Shown one piece after another: positions 8,426 to 16,314 of a stretch of 64,000 nucleotides of DNA (its first letter is position 1; every line of letters begins with the position of its first letter). Below the pieces are notes generated by a model, which was given only the letters and a program-made list of their open reading frames with translations, was not told where the DNA came from and did no database searches. Position numbers and translations under genes: made by a program. Source of the DNA: DASSUW01 sp963835525 (GTDB lineage: Bacteria > Actinomycetota > Thermoleophilia > Solirubrobacterales > Solirubrobacteraceae); NCBI GenBank assembly GCA_963835525.1, contig CAWIFM010000008.1:1674001-1738000 (forward strand), written 5' to 3'.

Positions 8426-9612
8426 CCACTCCCTTCTACGAGAAGACCGAAGAGCAGAAGGCGATCCTCGAGATGGTCCGCCAGTTCGTCGACGAGCAGA
8501 TCCTTCCCCAGGCAGAGCACTACGACCACGAAGACGAGTTCCCCGATCCGATCGTCGAGCAGATGAAGGAGCTCGGCCTGTTCGGGACCACCATCCCCGA
8601 GGAGTACGGCGGGATGGGGCTCGACCTGACGACCTACGCGATGATCGTCGAGGAGCTCTCGCGCGGCTGGATCTCGATCTCCGGCGTGGTCAACACCCAC
8701 TTCATCGGCTCCTACCTGCTGATGAAGTTCGGCAGCGAGGAGCAGCGGTCGCGGCTGCTGCCGAAGATGGCCACCGGCGAGATCCGCGCCGCCTTCTCGC
8801 TGTCGGAGCCCGAGCTGGGGTCCGACGTCGCCGCCATCAAGACCTCGGCGGTCAAGGACGGCGACGCCTGGAAGATCACCGGCCAGAAGATGTGGGTCAC
8901 CAATGGCCTGCGCTCCGGCCTGGTCTTCGTGCTCGTCCGTACCGACAAGGACTCAGAGACGCCGCAGCGCGGCATGACGTGCTTCGTCTGCGAGAAGGAG
9001 CCGGGCGCCGCCGAGAACCCGGGCCTCACCGTTCCGCCGCAGATCAAGAAGCTCGGCTACAAGGGCGTCGAGTCCACGGAGCTGGTCTTCGACGACTACG
9101 AGTGCCCGGCCGACATGATCCTCGGCGGCGAGGAGGCCGGGCTCAACAAGGGCTTCGCGCAGATGATGGACGCGCTGGAGGTCGGCCGCGTCAACGTCGC
9201 CGCCCGCGGCGTCGGCATCGCCCAGCGCGCCCTGGAGCTCGCGCTGCGCTACTCGCAGGAGCGCAAGGCGTTCGGCAAGCCGATCGCGCAGCACCAGGCG
9301 ATCCAGTTCAAGCTCGCCGACATGGCCACCAAGGTCGAGGCCGCCCGCCTGCTCACGCTGAAGGCCGCGCGGATGAAGGACGCCGGCGAGCGCTCCGACC
9401 TCGAGGCCGGGATGGCGAAGCTGTTCGCCTCCGAGGCCGGCAAGGAGGTCGTCGAGGACGCCTTCCGGATCCACGGCGGCTACGGCTACTCGAAGGAGTA
9501 CGAGATCGAGCGGCTCTACCGCGACGCGCCGCTGCTGCTGATCGGCGAGGGCACCTCGGAGATCCAGCGGATGGTCATCGGCCGAACCCTCCTTCGCCGG
9601 CACAAGATCTGA
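8416..9612 (+). CDS. Acyl-CoA dehydrogenase
   Basis: 398-aa FAD flavoenzyme introducing the alpha-beta double bond in acyl-CoA. Family signatures: AAFSLSEPELGSDVAAIKT in the substrate/FAD region, QKMWVTNG, RKAFGKPIAQHQAIQFKLADM, and the C-terminal IHGGYGYSKEYEIERLYRD with the catalytic Glu in GEGTSEIQ. Length is standard. ATG 8416 is preceded by TATCCT with 7 nt between, so it is probably leaderless; the longer open frame upstream lies inside the LAL relic. It is divergent from the acyl-CoA ligase, and its last 38 nt overlap the convergent oxidoreductase gene. Confidence 0.95.
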   Translation: MAIATPFYEKTEEQKAILEMVRQFVDEQILPQAEHYDHEDEFPDPIVEQMKELGLFGTTIPEEYGGMGLDLTTYAMIVEELSRGWISISGVVNTHFIGSYLLMKFGSEEQRSRLLPKMATGEIRAAFSLSEPELGSDVAAIKTSAVKDGDAWKITGQKMWVTNGLRSGLVFVLVRTDKDSETPQRGMTCFVCEKEPGAAENPGLTVPPQIKKLGYKGVESTELVFDDYECPADMILGGEEAGLNKGFAQMMDALEVGRVNVAARGVGIAQRALELALRYSQERKAFGKPIAQHQAIQFKLADMATKVEAARLLTLKAARMKDAGERSDLEAGMAKLFASEAGKEVVEDAFRIHGGYGYSKEYEIERLYRDAPLLLIGEGTSEIQRMVIGRTLLRRHKI

Positions 9613-10969
9613 GGGCGGCGCGGGCGGCGTAGTAGCCGCACATGCCGTGCACGCCGCCGCCCGGGGGAGTCGACGACGAGCACAGGAACAGGCGTGGGTC
9701 GGGCGTCGTGTACGGCATGCGCATGAGCTGGCGCAGGTCCATGAGGCCGGCGTTGACGTCGCCGCCGACGTAGTTGGGGTTGTAGGCCTCCATCTCCGGC
9801 GCGCTGAGCGTGTGGCGGGCCAGCACGAGGTCGCGGAAGCCGGGCGCGAAGCGCTCGATCTGCGCCTCGATGCGGGCCGTCATGTCGACCGGAGAGCCGG
9901 ACGGCACGTGGCAGTAGGCCCAGGCGATGTGCTTGCCGGCCGGGGCGCGGCTCGGGTCGCAGATGGTCGGCTGGGCGAGGAGCACGTACGGGCGCTCGGA
10001 GATCCGGCCGGCGTTGGCGTCGGCCTCGGAGGCGGCGATCTCCTCAAGCGTGCCGCCGAGGTGCACGGTTCCCGCCCGCCGGCACGCCTCCGCCTGCCAG
10101 GGGATCGGGCCGTCGAGCGCCCAGTCGACCTTGAACACCCCGGGGCCGTAGCGGAACCGCGCGAGCTTGCGGCGGTAGCGGTCCGGCAGCCGGTGGCCGG
10201 CCAGCGCGAGCAGCTGGCGGGGCGTGACGTCGAAGAGGACGGCGCCGGCGCCGTCGAGCTCGTCGACGCGCTCGACGCGGCGGCCGGTGACGATCTCGGC
10301 GCCGTGCGAGCGGGCGATCGAGGCGAGCGCGTCGGCCACCGCCTGAGATCCGCCGCGCGCGATCGGCCAGCCGACATGGTGGGCCGTGAGCATCAGGACC
10401 AGAGCGACCGCGCCGCTCGGCGTGCGGTCCAGGCGCAGCATCGAGTGGGCGGCATTGCCGGCGAGCAGTGCGCGATCGCGCGGGTCGTCGAGGAGGCGCG
10501 CGAGGCCCGTCGCCGGGAGCAGCGCACGCAGTCCGAAGCGCGCCAGCGCGACCGGATGGCGCGGCGCTCGCAGCGGAGCGAGGACGGCGGGCAGCAGCTT
10601 GCCGGCGTCGCGTACGAGTGGCTCCATGAGTCGCCGGTACGCGGCGCCGCCGGTCGCCTCGACCGACCGCTCCAACGCCACGGCGTCGCCGCCGTCGAGC
10701 GGGTGGGCGAGCGGCAGATCCGGGTGCACGAGCACGAGCCCGTGCTCGGCGAGCGGCAGCGTGCGCAGGAACGGCGACGCGAGCGGGTGGGGGTGGACCG
10801 CCGAGCAGACGTCGTGGACGAAGCCCGGGAGGGTCAGCGCGGCCGAGCGCGACCCTCCCCCGACCGTGTCGGCGGCTTCGAGCACCTGGACGGAGTGCCC
10901 CGCGCGAGCGAGCACGATCGCCGCGGCCAGCCCGTTGGGACCGGCGCCGACGACGACGGCGTCAGGCAA
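9575..10969 (-). CDS. Phytoene-desaturase/PYROXD2-like FAD oxidoreductase
   Basis: 464-aa flavoprotein. The N-terminal dinucleotide fold VVVGAGPNGLAAAIVLARAG is at residues 5-24 and the CrtI-type C-terminal FAD contact is PRLFLCSSSTPPGGGVHG followed by GYYAARAA. This layout matches the PYROXD2-like branch rather than true carotenoid desaturases, and no other carotenoid gene is nearby. The start is TTG 10969 giving MPDAVVVGAG; a 13-codon frame ending in VKRLFA-stop overlaps this start, so coupling from an upstream mini-ORF is possible but unproven. The substrate is unknown. Confidence 0.88.
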   Translation of the reverse strand: MPDAVVVGAGPNGLAAAIVLARAGHSVQVLEAADTVGGGSRSAALTLPGFVHDVCSAVHPHPLASPFLRTLPLAEHGLVLVHPDLPLAHPLDGGDAVALERSVEATGGAAYRRLMEPLVRDAGKLLPAVLAPLRAPRHPVALARFGLRALLPATGLARLLDDPRDRALLAGNAAHSMLRLDRTPSGAVALVLMLTAHHVGWPIARGGSQAVADALASIARSHGAEIVTGRRVERVDELDGAGAVLFDVTPRQLLALAGHRLPDRYRRKLARFRYGPGVFKVDWALDGPIPWQAEACRRAGTVHLGGTLEEIAASEADANAGRISERPYVLLAQPTICDPSRAPAGKHIAWAYCHVPSGSPVDMTARIEAQIERFAPGFRDLVLARHTLSAPEMEAYNPNYVGGDVNAGLMDLRQLMRMPYTTPDPRLFLCSSSTPPGGGVHGMCGYYAARAALRSCAGEGGFGR

Positions 10970-11072
10970 ACAGCCGCTTCACCCCGCGCACCGGGGCACC
11001 CATCGTGTACAGGGTCGACCGGATCGCCGAAGAGTGCCAGAACCTGGCCGACGTGCTGCCGCTGGTGACGCC

Positions 11073-11078
11073 TAGGCT
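11073..11078 (+). promoter_or_regulatory. -10 box (TAGGCT) of the methyltransferase gene, leaderless
   Basis: TAGGCT ends 8 nt before GTG 11087; the predicted transcript begins at or next to the start codon. Confidence 0.5.
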
Positions 11079-11086
11079 GTGCGCCC

Positions 11087-11833
11087 GTGGCGAGCGAGAC
11101 GCCGGACGCACGAGCGACGTACGACGCGATGGCGGCGGACTACGTCGCCCACGTCGAGGCGAACCCCTACACCGCCCTCTACGAGGCGCCGGGGCTGCGC
11201 GCCCTCGTGCCGCCGATCGCCGGGCGACGGGTGCTGGACGCCGGTTGCGGCGGGGGACGGACCTCGGCGTGGCTGGCCGAGCTGGGCGCCGAGGTGGTCG
11301 GGATCGACGTCAGCCCGGAGCTGGTGCGGCTGGCGCGGGAGCGGCTGCCGTCGGCGACGTTCTCGGTGGGCGACCTCGCCGAGCCGCTGCCCTTCGAGAA
11401 CGGCGAGTTCGACGTCGCCGTCGCCGGTCTCGTCATGCACTACCTGCGCGACTGGGTGCCGACGCTACGTGAGCTGCGCCGGGTCCTGCGCCCGGACGGC
11501 GTCGTCGTGCTCTCGACGCACCACCCGGCGATGGACGCCGAGCTGGCGAATTCGAGCGACTACTTCGCCGTCGAGCTTCTCCGCGACGTCTGGACGGTGG
11601 GCGGGCGCGAGCGCGAGGTGCGGTTCTGGCACCGGCCGCTCAGCCGCATGTTCGGCGAGATCGCCGAGGCGGGCTGGCGGGTCGACGAGCTGAGCGAGCC
11701 GCAGCCGCTCCCGGAGATGCGCGAGCGCTTCCCGGCCGACTGGGACCGGCTCACGAAGAACCCGCACTTCCTCTTCCTGCGACTGGTGCCGGCTACGCGT
11801 TCGGGTACGGCGCGTAGCGGTGGTGCAACATGA
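11087..11833 (+). CDS. SAM-dependent class I methyltransferase
   Basis: 248-aa methyltransferase of the UbiE/Methyltransf_11 type. Motif I is VLDAGCGGGRTSAWLAE (about residues 49-65), motif II EVVGIDVS, motif III LPFENGEFDVAVAG and a post-motif LRELRRVLRPDGVVVLST. The C-terminal third (FWHRPLSRMFGEIAEAGW) resembles small-molecule methyltransferases. Substrate unknown. GTG start with TAGGCT 8 nt upstream. The 3' end overlaps a convergent VOC gene by 41 nt, and the last residues (SGTARSGGAT) lie wholly in that overlap. Confidence 0.9.
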   Translation: MASETPDARATYDAMAADYVAHVEANPYTALYEAPGLRALVPPIAGRRVLDAGCGGGRTSAWLAELGAEVVGIDVSPELVRLARERLPSATFSVGDLAEPLPFENGEFDVAVAGLVMHYLRDWVPTLRELRRVLRPDGVVVLSTHHPAMDAELANSSDYFAVELLRDVWTVGGREREVRFWHRPLSRMFGEIAEAGWRVDELSEPQPLPEMRERFPADWDRLTKNPHFLFLRLVPATRSGTARSGGAT

Positions 11834-12164
11834 GCTGGTTGCCGTCGGGGTCGGCGAAGATCGCCATGTGGCAGACGCCGGTGTCCAAGGTGTCGCCGAA
11901 GAAGGTCACGCCCTTGGACTCGAGCTCTGCGCGCGCCGCATGGACGTCCTCCACGCGCAGTGGCAGCGGATTGCCGGCCTGGGCGACGAACTCCATCCCG
12001 ACCCGCTCGGGCTCCCAGACGGCGAAGCAGGTGTCGCCCGCCCACTGCTCGTACTCCGCGTGCTCGTCGGGGCGCATGCCGAGAACGTCGCGGTAGAAGC
12101 TACGTGCGCGCTCGGCATCCTGCGAGGGGATGCCGATGAAGTCGAGCTCTTGGATTAGGGCCAT
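11793..12164 (-). CDS. VOC/glyoxalase-fold protein
   Basis: 123 aa, one VOC domain pair: start MALIQELDFIGIPSQDAERARSFYRDVLG and end MAIFADPDGNQLMLHHRY. The open frame runs 52 codons further upstream, but ATG 12164 begins the fold exactly, so I use it. Metal-ligand candidates are the Glu/His positions at the strand ends, but no enzyme class can be assigned. It is one of six VOC domains in the window. Confidence 0.85.
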   Translation of the reverse strand: MALIQELDFIGIPSQDAERARSFYRDVLGMRPDEHAEYEQWAGDTCFAVWEPERVGMEFVAQAGNPLPLRVEDVHAARAELESKGVTFFGDTLDTGVCHMAIFADPDGNQLMLHHRYAPYPNA

Positions 12165-12180
12165 GCGTGTGAGTCTGGCA

Positions 12181-12462
12181 ATGAGCCCCCGCGCAGGTCG
12201 TGCAAGAAGGCCGGCGCGGTGGATCGGCGTCGTCGCAGGGCTGCTCGTCGCAGCCGCGCCGGTCAGCGCCTCCAGCGGCGGAGGCGCGGTCGCGCCTTCG
12301 CACAACGGCACCAGCCTCAACGACTACAACGGCACCAGCCTCACCGACGCTCGCCTCTCGCGCGAGCGGTCCGCGTCCGGGCGCCGGCTACGTCGCCGCC
12401 GCTCGGGTAGCCACCGCGCAACCGGCCAACCTGGCGGCCGGCTGGCGGGTCATCCCGGGTGA
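12181..12462 (+). CDS. Possible small secreted protein, uncertain
   Basis: 93-codon frame starting MSPRAGRARRPARWIG with a convincing signal peptide (hydrophobic VVAGLLVAAAPVSA, cleavage near SASS), then HNGTSLNDYNGTSLTDARLS with two NGTSL units. After that the translation turns into Arg-rich, low-complexity sequence, while a neighbouring frame reads more protein-like (GAGYVAAARVATAQPANL), hinting at a frameshifted or truncated gene. No ribosome site is obvious. It may be a decayed secreted protein rather than a working gene. Confidence 0.3.
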   Translation: MSPRAGRARRPARWIGVVAGLLVAAAPVSASSGGGAVAPSHNGTSLNDYNGTSLTDARLSRERSASGRRLRRRRSGSHRATGQPGGRLAGHPG

Positions 12463-12492
12463 CAAGTCAACGACTCCCTGGGAAGTGGGCGC

Positions 12493-13968
12493 GTGTTCAC
12501 GACGAAGCGGCTGATGGGCGTGGCGATGGCGCTGGCGATGTGTGTGCTGAGCGGTGTTGGGGTGGCCGATGCCGCGGCGGCGACCGGTGATCTAGTCCAG
12601 AAGCCGGGCGCGGCGGGTTGCTTGAGCCTGATCGGCTTCTGCGAGCGAGGGGAGGCGCTGGAGGGCGCTCGCTCGATTACGGTCAGTCCCGACGGGCAGA
12701 ACGTCTATGTCGCCGCTGCCGACAGCGACGCGGTGGCGGTGTTCGACCGCGCCGGCGATGGGACGCTGGTCCAGAAGCCCGGCCAGGCGGGGTGCATCTC
12801 GGACACCGGCGCCGGCCGATGCCGCGACGGCACGGCGCTCGACGGCGCGAGCTCGGTGGCGATCAGCCCCGACGGGAAGAGCGGCTATGTCACGTCCATC
12901 TTCAGCGGCGCGGTGGCCGTCTTCGACCGCACTAGCAACGGCCGGCTCGTCCAGAAGCCGGGCCGCGGGGGCTGCTTCTCGGAAGGCGGGGCGGGCCCGT
13001 GCGTAAAGGGGAGGATGCTCAACAGTGCCCAATCGGTGGCGGTCAGCCCCGATGGCCTGAGCGCCTATGTCGCGGGCGGATCCGGAGCGCCGGAAGGCGT
13101 GGCGGTCTTCGACCGCGCCGAGGACGGAACGCTGACCCAGAAACCCGGCACGACGGGCTGCATCTCGAATGTCGGGGGGTCGTGCGTCCTCGGGAGAAAT
13201 CTCGGCAACCCCCAGGCGGTCACGGTCAGCCCCGACGGCAAGAGCGCCTACGTCGCCTCAAGCGACACCGGCGGGAGCGGAGTCGAGGTCTTCGACCGTG
13301 CCGAGGACGGAACGCTGACGCAAAAGCCGGGTCTGGCCGGCTGCATCTCGGTGACCGACGCCTTTTCGAACCTGGATTGCGTCGAAGGGACGGCCCTCGG
13401 CCGCGCCGAATCGGTGGCGGTCAGCCCCGACGGGCTGAGCGCCTACGTCGCCGCCCCCGACCCCGACGGCGGATTCGGAGAAGAAGTCTCGGGCGGGGCG
13501 GTGGCGATGTTCGATCGCACCAGCAACGGCCGGCTGATCCAGAAGCCCGACCCGGTCGGGTGCATCTCGGCAAGCGGGCTGGGCCCGTGTATCGACGGGA
13601 CGGGCCTCGCCGGCGCCCAATCGGTGGCGGTCAGCCCCGACGGGCTGAGCGCCTATGTCGCGTCCGAACAAAGCAACGCGCTGACGGTGTTCGACCGCGC
13701 CCCCAACGGCACATTGGCCCAAAAGCCCGGCACGGCCGGCTGCATCCGTGACACCACCACTGCCGGCCTCCAGTGCGTCGACGGGACGGCGCTCGCAGGC
13801 CCCGCGTCGATCGCTGTCAGCCCCGATGGCCTCAGCGTGTATGTCGCGTCCGAAGCCAGCGCGGCGGTGGCGGTGTTCGACCGCGAGCCGAGCCCACCCT
13901 CGCGGTTGGAAACGACGGGCCTCTTTGGGTCGCGTCTCGCTGCCGCCGACCGAGCGCTCGGGCCCTAG
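12493..13968 (+). CDS. Secreted seven-repeat beta-propeller protein (lactonase-like fold)
   Basis: 491 aa with GTG start and signal peptide ending GVGVADA. The mature part is seven repeats of about 60-65 residues, each with S(I/V)(A/T)VSPDGxxxYVA, then VAVFDR, then GTLxQKPGxxGCIS and a second Cys before DGTAL; the paired Cys in each unit should form a surface disulfide. SPDG-type blades are those of lactonase/NHL-like propellers. Each inter-repeat QKPG-GCI insert is unusually regular, suggesting recent repeat expansion. The final 25 or so residues (after VAVFDREPS) leave the repeat pattern and overlap the SDR relic, so the C-terminus may be damaged. Role unknown, exported. Confidence 0.82.
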   Translation: MFTTKRLMGVAMALAMCVLSGVGVADAAAATGDLVQKPGAAGCLSLIGFCERGEALEGARSITVSPDGQNVYVAAADSDAVAVFDRAGDGTLVQKPGQAGCISDTGAGRCRDGTALDGASSVAISPDGKSGYVTSIFSGAVAVFDRTSNGRLVQKPGRGGCFSEGGAGPCVKGRMLNSAQSVAVSPDGLSAYVAGGSGAPEGVAVFDRAEDGTLTQKPGTTGCISNVGGSCVLGRNLGNPQAVTVSPDGKSAYVASSDTGGSGVEVFDRAEDGTLTQKPGLAGCISVTDAFSNLDCVEGTALGRAESVAVSPDGLSAYVAAPDPDGGFGEEVSGGAVAMFDRTSNGRLIQKPDPVGCISASGLGPCIDGTGLAGAQSVAVSPDGLSAYVASEQSNALTVFDRAPNGTLAQKPGTAGCIRDTTTAGLQCVDGTALAGPASIAVSPDGLSVYVASEASAAVAVFDREPSPPSRLETTGLFGSRLAAADRALGP

Positions 13969-14422
13969 GTCGGCGTGGAAGCAGGCGTGCGGATCGACGC
14001 TTGAAGCGCGCTTGAAACGGACGACCATCGATCACCAGCGCCTGCCCGGTGACATAGGACGACTGCGGAGAGGCGAGGAAGAGCGCGGCGTCCGCGACCT
14101 CCTCGGGGCTTCGCACGGCAGGGACGAACGCCACCTGCCCGCCGACGACGGTCACGAGGACATCGAGTCCGCCGAGCTCGCCGGCCGTCCTCGCGACGAA
14201 GCCCTCGACCACTTCGCGCTGGCGCACGTCGCCGACGAGCGGGATGGCTCGCGCGCCGCTGGCGGCGAGCTCCGCGACCACCGCTTCCGCCCTTTGCCGG
14301 TCGGCGTCCGCGACCGCCACGGCGGCGCCGGCGGCCGCGAGCCGCCGCGCGATCGCGGTGCCGATCCCGCCGCCGCCGCCGCCGATGACTACTGCCCGCT
14401 TGTCCGCGAATGTCGCGTCCAC
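13832..14422 (-). pseudogene. Short-chain dehydrogenase with the catalytic core deleted in frame
   Basis: The first 104 residues are a normal SDR Rossmann half: VVIGGGGGGIGTAIA, DADRQRAEAV, GDVRQ and GGLDVLVTVVGG. Directly after FVPAVR (near 14110) comes SPEEVADAALFLASPQSSY and VTGQALVIDG, which is the last part of an SDR. About 100 residues that should carry the catalytic Ser and the YxxxK pair are missing, although the frame stays open. Beyond VIDG the sequence degenerates into Arg/Pro-rich residues antisense to the propeller gene. It can bind neither substrate nor carry out hydride transfer in the usual way, so I call it a relic. Confidence 0.75.
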
Positions 14423-14544
14423 GGCCTCGGAAGCTATCGATCAGCGCACAAGGGCCCCGGAGCCAGCAACCACCCCGTCGCCAGCGCGGATCAGATCGAC
14501 TTTCTTCCGTGTCAAATTCAAGTAGCGCGGGCAGGGGAGCTCAC

Positions 14545-14847
14545 ATGAGCATCAGCAAACGCACCGTCGGCGGCGCTGCTGCCGTCATGGTCGCCTTCAC
14601 ATTGGCGATGGCGGCCGTCCTACCAGCATGGGCGGCGTCCCCGCCGAGCTGCCTGAAGGTGTCGGTCGACGACAACAGGCGCTCCGACACCGTGACGGTG
14701 CGCAACACCTGCAGCACCCCATACGCCGTGAAGGTGATCTGGGCCCACGAGACGGATTCGCAGTGCGAGTATCTGGCAGCCCGCATCGACTCTTTCTCAT
14801 CGACGCGCAACTGGCCGGCCCGTTACGACGGACTCAAGCTCTGCTGA
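14545..14847 (+). CDS. Small secreted Cys-containing protein, unknown
   Basis: 100 aa. ATG 14545 follows a good ribosome site (GGGGAG 5 nt upstream). Signal peptide MSISKRTVGGAAAVMVAFTL... with cleavage near AWAASPP. The roughly 66-residue mature part has four Cys (SCLKV, NTCS, SQCEY, C-terminal LC), enough for two disulfides, and a pattern of short beta strands (DTVTVRNTCS, YAVKVIWAHE). It looks like a compact extracellular beta domain. I do not recognise a family. The 142 nt that follow hold only the promoter of the next gene. Confidence 0.7.
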   Translation: MSISKRTVGGAAAVMVAFTLAMAAVLPAWAASPPSCLKVSVDDNRRSDTVTVRNTCSTPYAVKVIWAHETDSQCEYLAARIDSFSSTRNWPARYDGLKLC

Positions 14848-14975
14848 CTCGGTCGCCCGTTCGCATTGCCGATCTTTGATTCGGTGCACGACCCCTGACT
14901 CGGAGTGAGCGCGCTGGGCTCCGGCTTCGTTGGGGGCGTCGGCACTGCGCTCCGATCGAGCATGCCTGCACTGGG

Positions 14976-14981
14976 TAGCCT
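14976..14981 (+). promoter_or_regulatory. -10 box (TAGCCT) of the two-domain VOC gene
   Basis: TAGCCT lies 8 nt before GTG 14990. The GGAGG immediately at the start codon is too close to act as a ribosome site, which favours leaderless initiation. Confidence 0.45.
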
Positions 14982-14989
14982 CGGCGGAG

Positions 14990-15682
14990 GTGTTCGATCA
15001 CGTCGGAATCGCCGTCGCGGACCTCGCCGCGTCCGAGCGCTTCTACCGCTCCATCCTGAGCGTGCTGGGCGCCGAGCCGACTCATGCGGACGCCGGGATG
15101 GTCGAGTGGTACGACTGGGCGATCGATCTCACGGATGGCGAGCGCCCCGTGACCCGCGGCCTGCACGTCGGCTTCCGAGCGCCGTCGCGAGAGGCGGTGG
15201 ACGCCTTCTGGCAGGCGGGGATCGACGCGGGCTACCGCGACGGCGGCTTCCTGCTCGACCCAGACGGCAACAGCGCGGAGGCGGTGCACACGGAACGCGG
15301 GGACCCCATGCCCGACGAGCACGTCGACCACCTCTGGATCCGCGTCCGCGAGCTCGCCGCGTCCAAGCGCTTCTACATGACGATCGCCCCGCACGCCGGG
15401 CTGCGGCTCGGCGTGGACGAGCCGGACCACGTCCAGATGGTCGGCGAGGACTTCAGCTTCTCGCTGATCGGCGACGAGCGGCCGCTCACGAAGCACGTCC
15501 ACCTCGCGTTCACGGCGCACGACGACGCGACCGTCCGGGCGTTCCACGCCGCCGCGCTCGCCGCGGGCTATGAGGACCACGGCGGTCCCGGCGAGCGCGT
15601 CGTCTACCACCCGGGCTACTACGGCGCGTTCGTCCTGGACCCCGACGGGCACAACGTCGAAGTCGTCAACCACAACCGCTGA
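14990..15682 (+). CDS. Two-domain VOC/glyoxalase protein
   Basis: 230 aa made of two tandem VOC domains: first VFDHVGIAVADLAASERFYR to FLLDPDGNSAEAV, second HVDHLWIRVRELAASKRFYM to AFVLDPDGHNVEVVNHNR. The duplicated beta-alpha-beta-beta-beta units and DPDG turns are clear. Metal-site residues (His4-like DHVG and DHLW, Glu near each domain end) are present in both halves. Such proteins act as dioxygenases, lyases or antibiotic-binding proteins; nothing here decides. GTG start chosen from the -10 spacing. A second VOC gene follows after 22 nt. Confidence 0.85.
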   Translation: MFDHVGIAVADLAASERFYRSILSVLGAEPTHADAGMVEWYDWAIDLTDGERPVTRGLHVGFRAPSREAVDAFWQAGIDAGYRDGGFLLDPDGNSAEAVHTERGDPMPDEHVDHLWIRVRELAASKRFYMTIAPHAGLRLGVDEPDHVQMVGEDFSFSLIGDERPLTKHVHLAFTAHDDATVRAFHAAALAAGYEDHGGPGERVVYHPGYYGAFVLDPDGHNVEVVNHNR

Positions 15683-15704
15683 GCCGCAGGAGACCCGAAA
15701 GAAC

Positions 15705-16145
15705 ATGACGCTCAAGCGGATGGACAACGTGCTCATCGTCGTCGAGGACCTCGAGGCCGCCAAGGCGTTCTTCGCCGAGCTCGGGATGGAGCTGGAAGGC
15801 CAGACGCTGGTCGAGGGGCCGTCGGTGGACAGCACCGTCGGGCTCGAGGGTGTCCGCGCCGACATCGCCATGATGCGGACCCCGGACGGCGACGGCCGGG
15901 TCGAGCTGACGAGGTTCCACTCGCCGCCTGCGGTCAGGGTCGAGCCGGAGAACGCGCCGGCGAACGCGCTGGGCATCCGGCGCATCATGTTCGCCGTCGA
16001 GGACCTCGACGATGTCGTCGCCCGCCTGCGCACCCACGGTGCCGAGCTCGTCGGCGAGATCGCGCAGTACGAGGACAGCTACCGGCTCTGCTTCGTGCGT
16101 GGCCCCGAGGGCTTCATCGTCGGACTGGCCGAGCAGCTCAGTTGA
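15705..16145 (+). CDS. VOC/glyoxalase-fold protein
   Basis: 146 aa. ATG 15705 follows a ribosome-site-like GCAGGAG. VOC fold from MDNVLIVVEDLEAAKAFFAELGM to RGPEGFIVGLAEQLS; the central piece VELTRFHSPPAV and the IMFAVEDLDDVVARLR start of the second half are typical of the glyoxalase/bleomycin-resistance superfamily. It is probably cotranscribed with the preceding VOC gene. Confidence 0.85.
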   Translation: MTLKRMDNVLIVVEDLEAAKAFFAELGMELEGQTLVEGPSVDSTVGLEGVRADIAMMRTPDGDGRVELTRFHSPPAVRVEPENAPANALGIRRIMFAVEDLDDVVARLRTHGAELVGEIAQYEDSYRLCFVRGPEGFIVGLAEQLS

Positions 16146-16208
16146 ACCTCGACGGGCGCGGCTCGTCGTCTCACGGCTGCGCTCCGCCGTGCCGCTAGGC
16201 TTGCCGCC

Positions 16209-16259
16209 ATGCAACCCGAGGTGCTCGGCGCCGGAGATGTTCTCGGCGCGCGGACGTAA
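16209..16259 (+). CDS. Possible 16-residue leader ORF upstream of the MFS gene
   Basis: ATG 16209 begins a 16-codon frame (MQPEVLGAGDVLGART, stop TAA). It has TAGGCT 7 nt upstream, the same leaderless arrangement as validated-looking genes nearby, and lies 55 nt before the MFS start, which itself has a ribosome site (GAGGAG). A translated leader peptide is plausible; chance is also possible for so short a frame. Confidence 0.3.
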   Translation: MQPEVLGAGDVLGART

Positions 16260-16314
16260 CGCCCCGTCCGTGCGCCCCTGACCGGGTGCGACCCTTCGTC
16301 CTTCGAGGAGCACC

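Noticed and set aside
10964..11008. 13-codon frame ending VKRLFA before the CrtI-like gene
   Set aside because: Too short, no ribosome site or -10 at the right place; mentioned only as possible coupling.
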